DNA of 64,000 nt from Leisingera sp. SS27. GTDB taxonomy: Bacteria; Pseudomonadota; Alphaproteobacteria; Rhodobacterales; Rhodobacteraceae. The translations under genes were made by a program, and so were the position numbers. The notes under the pieces are model-generated. The model worked only from the letters and a program-made list of their open reading frames with translations, had not been told where the DNA came from and did not search any database. The stretch is taken from the NCBI RefSeq assembly GCF_028368855.1, contig NZ_JAQNCY010000001.1, positions 744,001-808,000 on the forward strand, read 5' to 3'. Position 1 is the stretch's first letter. Each line of letters starts with the position of its first letter. Shown piece by piece: positions 60,924-64,000 of the stretch.

Positions 60924-61285
60924 TTGCAGCGGCGCGCCCTGCCCGCATACTCGGCAAACCGCCCCTATTGCCGCAGCGCAGAAGGGAAATGTGATCCTTT
61001 GATGACAGACGCCGCGAAAGCCTCTATGTGAGGGCGCGAACAGGAAACGGATTCGGAGCCACACCGCCTTGCCGCTGCTGCAGACGCTGCCCGCCTGCCC
61101 TTGTGGACCTGACCTGATGCGCGCGGCGCCGGGTTGCGGGACTGCAAGCGGCCATCAGGCTCCGGACGTTTTGCCGGCCAGCCGCTTTGGTGCCTCCGGA
61201 ATGGCGCGGGCGCGCAAAAATGCGCTAGACTGCCGGCCAAGCCGCTTCCATCAGCCATCGGACTAATCGGGATTGGAGCCAGCCA
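60924..61285. other. 362-bp region upstream of purF
   Basis: I find no credible gene, no strong terminator and no recognisable riboswitch. A few short frames occur without RBS. The purF promoter must lie here or upstream; no good -35/-10 pair stands out. Confidence 0.45.
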
Positions 61286-62806
61286 ATGTGCGGGATTTTG
61301 GGGATCGCAAGCCGGGACACGGAAGTCTTTGCAGAGATTTATGACGGGCTTCTGATGCTGCAGCACCGCGGCCAGGACGCCTCGGGCATCGTGACCTACA
61401 CCGGCGAGTTCTTCCGCGAGCGCAAGGCGAACGGCCTGGTCAAGGATGTGTTCGGGCCGACGGACGCGGAAACCCTCACGGGCCGGGTCGGCATGGGCCA
61501 TGTGCGCTACCCCACCGCGGGCTCCCTCAGCGCCGCCGAGGCGCAGCCGTTCTTCGTGAACGCGCCTTACGGCATCTACCTGGTCCACAACGGCAATATC
61601 ACCAATACCGCCGAGCAGCGCGAGAAGGTGACCGGCAAATACAGCCGCCATCTGCGCACCACCTCCGATTCCGAAATTCTGCTGAACGTCCTGGCCGACA
61701 AGGTCGCCGATGCGATAAAGGTCAATGGCAACGCCGAGCCGATCCGCAACATCTTTGCCGGCGTCAAGATGACTATGGAGCGGGTGCAGGGCGCCTATTC
61801 GGTGCTGTGCATGATTGCCGGTATCGGCATGCTTGCCTTCCGCGACCCGCATGGCATCCGGCCGCTGTCGCTGGGCAAGCGCCCCGCGCAAGGCGAAGGC
61901 GACGATTACTGCATTGCGTCTGAGGACGTGGCCTTTGGCATCAACGGCTTTGAGAAGGTCCGCGATGTGAAGGCAGGCGAGGCGGTGCTGATCGACCTGG
62001 ACGGCAACCTGCATACCTTCCAGGCGGTCGAGGGCAAGCTGACCCCCTGCATCTTTGAATATGTCTACCTGGCGCGCCCGGACTCGATGATGGATGGCGT
62101 TTCGGTCTACAAGACCCAGCTGCGCATGGGCCAGGCGCTGGCCAAGCAGATCCAGGAGTCAGGGCTCGAAATCGACAGCATCATCCCGGTGCCTGATTCG
62201 GCCCGCCCCGTGGCGCTGGAAGTCGCCAACTCCACCGGCATCCGCTACCGCGAGGGGCTGGTGAAGAACCGCTACGTCGGCCGCACCTTCATCATGCCGG
62301 GCCAGGCCGAGCGTCAGAAATCGGTGCGCCGCAAGCTCAATGCGATCCCGCTGGAGTTCAAGGACCGCAACGTGCTGCTGATCGACGATTCCATCGTGCG
62401 CGGCAACACCATCAAGAAGATCGTGCAGATGTGCCGCGAGGCCGGCGCCAAGAAGGTCTATATCGCCTCTGCCTCGCCGCCGGTGGTCTACCCGAACGTT
62501 TATGGCATCGACATGCCAACCAAGCATGAGCTGATCGCAAACGGCCTCAGCATCGAGGAAATCCGCGAGGAGCTGGGCGCCGATGCGCTGTTCTACCAGA
62601 AACTCGAAGACCTGATCTGGGCGGCGCAGGAAGGCAACCCGGACATCCAGGGCTTCGATTGCTCCTGCTTTGACGGCAACTACATCACCGGCGTCACCGA
62701 AGAGTACCTGGAGACGCTGGAAAGCAGCAGCCGGGTCAGCGCCAAGATCCAGGACATGCCCGCACCGGGTGCCTCCTGGAACGCCTCCAAGCTGGCCACC
62801 GGCTGA
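61286..62806 (+). CDS. purF: Amidophosphoribosyltransferase
   Basis: PurF makes phosphoribosylamine, the first step of purine synthesis. The 506 residues begin MCGILGIASRD with the N-terminal nucleophile C2; no propeptide is present. YDGLLMLQHRGQDASGI, GMGHVRYPTAGSLSAAEAQPF and the PRPP loop VLLIDDSIVRGNTIKKIV are conserved. It is the last strongly conserved housekeeping gene of the cvpA-purF neighbourhood. Confidence 0.97.
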   Translation: MCGILGIASRDTEVFAEIYDGLLMLQHRGQDASGIVTYTGEFFRERKANGLVKDVFGPTDAETLTGRVGMGHVRYPTAGSLSAAEAQPFFVNAPYGIYLVHNGNITNTAEQREKVTGKYSRHLRTTSDSEILLNVLADKVADAIKVNGNAEPIRNIFAGVKMTMERVQGAYSVLCMIAGIGMLAFRDPHGIRPLSLGKRPAQGEGDDYCIASEDVAFGINGFEKVRDVKAGEAVLIDLDGNLHTFQAVEGKLTPCIFEYVYLARPDSMMDGVSVYKTQLRMGQALAKQIQESGLEIDSIIPVPDSARPVALEVANSTGIRYREGLVKNRYVGRTFIMPGQAERQKSVRRKLNAIPLEFKDRNVLLIDDSIVRGNTIKKIVQMCREAGAKKVYIASASPPVVYPNVYGIDMPTKHELIANGLSIEEIREELGADALFYQKLEDLIWAAQEGNPDIQGFDCSCFDGNYITGVTEEYLETLESSSRVSAKIQDMPAPGASWNASKLATG

Positions 62807-62908
62807 GGCCTGCCCCAACAGGGGTTTGAACTTTGGCCCGCATGCGTCTATGAGGGCCCGGAACTTTGCATGGGGAGGCGCTGGCCATGACGGCCCGCGC
62901 CTTTTCCT

Positions 62909-63496
62909 ATGCTCCTGACGAAAGGCCGCTCCTTGGACGCGCATCTTGCCCGCATGCTGACTTCCCCGCGCCAGTGCCGCTGCTGCGGCGCGACCTTTGC
63001 GCAATTGCTCAGCCTCAGCTGCGACCGGCCCGACATCTGTTCCGAGGACATTGAGGTGGAGGACAACTCTGCCGTCCTCGCCACCCGCGGCGACATCCTG
63101 ACCGAGGACTTCTGCCGCCTCGGCGATCTGCGCTTTGTCCGGGCGGTGCTGGCAATTCCATTGAACGGCACCCGCGGCGAGGAGTTCATCCTGGGCACCT
63201 GGGCCAGCCTCAGCCGCGATGATTTCGACGCCTATCTCGACCTCTTTGAGATGCGCGAGACCGACAAGCTGGGCGACCGCCCGGCCTGGCTGGCCAATGC
63301 CATCCCGCCGGACATGCCGCTGCCTGCGGGCTGCATGCTGGAAATGCGCCCCGGCGGCCAGTACCCGGAGCTGAAGGTCACCGAACAGAACCACCCGCTC
63401 TACCCGCTGCAAAAGGACGGGGCAGAGCTGGAGGAGCTTCTGGAGCTGCTTTATGCATACGGGCACGACCTGCCGTCGCTGGTCTATGACGCCTGA
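62909..63496 (+). CDS. DUF2199 protein
   Basis: This 195-residue soluble protein resembles DUF2199. Cysteines cluster near the start (CRCCGATFAQLLSLSCDRPDIC, residues 23-44) and could hold zinc. Conserved-looking later pieces are DFCRLGDLRFVRAVLAIPLNG, EFILGTWASLSRDDFDAYLDLFE and HPLYPLQKDGAELEELLELL. ATG 62909 has no RBS; a TTG at 62933 follows AAAGG (62921-62925) and may be the real start. Function is unknown. It lies 102 bp downstream of purF. Confidence 0.78.
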   Translation: MLLTKGRSLDAHLARMLTSPRQCRCCGATFAQLLSLSCDRPDICSEDIEVEDNSAVLATRGDILTEDFCRLGDLRFVRAVLAIPLNGTRGEEFILGTWASLSRDDFDAYLDLFEMRETDKLGDRPAWLANAIPPDMPLPAGCMLEMRPGGQYPELKVTEQNHPLYPLQKDGAELEELLELLYAYGHDLPSLVYDA

Positions 63497-63652
63497 GTCA
63501 TGACCCAAGGCCCGGTGCAAGCAGCCTGACGCGGGGCCGTCGGCGGTCCTCCACTCAGCCAGCTGCAGCTTTCCGCCGAGGCCCGTTTTGCCTGCTTGAA
63601 ACACCTGCGCCGGCACGCCAGATGCCTTTCCGATCAACGAAGGACGGACAAG

Positions 63653-63913
63653 ATGGCGAACGAGCAGACCTCCGCCAAGGTGGCGGGGCTGGCAACCCAG
63701 ACCAATGCAGTGAACCGCAGCAACCTGAGCCTGCTGGGGATCTACGGGCCTGAGAACAGCATGAGCGCGCTGATCCGCCTGCCCTCCGGCCGCACCCGTG
63801 AAGTGAAGCGCGGCACCAAGCTGTCGCAGGGCCAGGTGATTGCCATCGACGCCCAGGGTCTGGTTCTGAACCAGCGCGGGGAAACCAGACGCCTGGTTAT
63901 GCCGGGCAGCTGA
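63653..63913 (+). CDS. Small GspC/PilP-like domain protein
   Basis: The start at 63653 follows AAGGACGG and gives 86 residues. LLGIYGPENSMSALIRLPSGRTREVKRGTKLSQGQVIAIDAQGLVLNQRGETRRLVMP (about residues 27-84) has the compact beta-fold pattern of the HR domain of GspC and PilP. No membrane anchor or other secretion gene is nearby. It may be a truncated or stand-alone family member. Confidence is moderate for the gene and low for the family. Confidence 0.72.
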   Translation: MANEQTSAKVAGLATQTNAVNRSNLSLLGIYGPENSMSALIRLPSGRTREVKRGTKLSQGQVIAIDAQGLVLNQRGETRRLVMPGS

Positions 63914-63929
63914 TCAGGCGGGCTGCAGC

Positions 63930-63977
63930 GCAAATTCCTTCCAGGAAATTTGCCAAGGATTTTCGAAAATCCCCGGC
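63930..63977. repeat. Double palindrome, repeat family 2, copy 2
   Basis: The layout is the same as at 46997: an imperfect 24-bp palindrome (63930-63953) is followed by an imperfect 26-bp one (63952-63977) with a perfect core GGATTTTCGAAAATCC (63957-63972). It lies just after the GspC/PilP-like gene near the window end. Confidence 0.8.
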
Positions 63978-64000
63978 GCTGCCTTCCGCCTCTTGACCTG

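Overview
The window is chromosomal DNA of high GC content with dense, mostly short-gapped operons. Gene content points to an alphaproteobacterium of the Rhodobacteraceae (Roseobacter group; Leisingera, Phaeobacter or Ruegeria relatives are the best guess). The pointers are a TRAP dicarboxylate transporter with its own two-component system, a form II CO-dehydrogenase-like cluster, the cobA-DUF2849-cysI-cysH-DUF934 sulfite reduction operon, CtrA-type boxes, and the dnaB-alr-mlaEF-pqiA-radA-cvpA-purF order. I assign this from gene content and did not confirm it by a search. No rRNA, tRNA, CRISPR array, prophage or intact insertion sequence was seen.

Layout. 1-6 kb: the end of a sugar-transfer-type ATP-grasp gene, a secreted protein, tgt, a RimB-RimK fusion and an SPFH/NfeD pair. 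6-12.4 kb: a lower-GC accessory block with a lipoprotein metallo-hydrolase and a TetR regulator. Divergent from these lies a Tat-exported two-subunit molybdenum hydroxylase followed by a membrane protein and a YceI protein. 12.7-16.8 kb: an outer-membrane protein, sufT-like and sufA-like Fe-S genes around a periplasmic phosphodiesterase, then tpiA. 17-23.8 kb: dctM, dctQ, dctP, a control region with three palindromes, dctD and dctB. 23.9-27 kb: a P450, a LysR regulator, a DUF1127-like small protein and an Lrp regulator. 27.2-32.2 kb: assimilatory sulfate reduction and a ferredoxin-NADP reductase. 32.3-35.2 kb: two hypothetical proteins, infC and an MCP-like protein. 35.2-43.5 kb: a complete cox-type molybdenum hydroxylase cluster on the minus strand. 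43.7-45.9 kb: a glycosyltransferase and an alpha/beta-hydrolase-like protein. 46-64 kb: housekeeping genes (pyrC, pyrE, dnaB, alr, mlaEF, pqiA-like, radA, cvpA, purF), with an agmatine-deiminase-like protein, a Hint-domain protein, a methanethiol-oxidase-type protein and small unknowns among them.

The main observations beyond routine annotation are: (i) a DctD whose Walker A lysine and GAFTGA loop are missing, although three DctD-type palindromes lie upstream of dctP; (ii) infC, whose only usable start codons are ATA, and a Tat-substrate gene overlapping dnaB whose signal peptide requires an ATT start; (iii) a 13-bp motif shared by sufT, sufA and the cobA-cysI promoter regions; (iv) two families of dispersed palindromic repeats; (v) the TetR-controlled molybdenum hydroxylase/membrane protein/YceI operon, the best candidate for an undescribed system; (vi) CtrA-type boxes ahead of an MCP-like gene and a Hint-domain gene.
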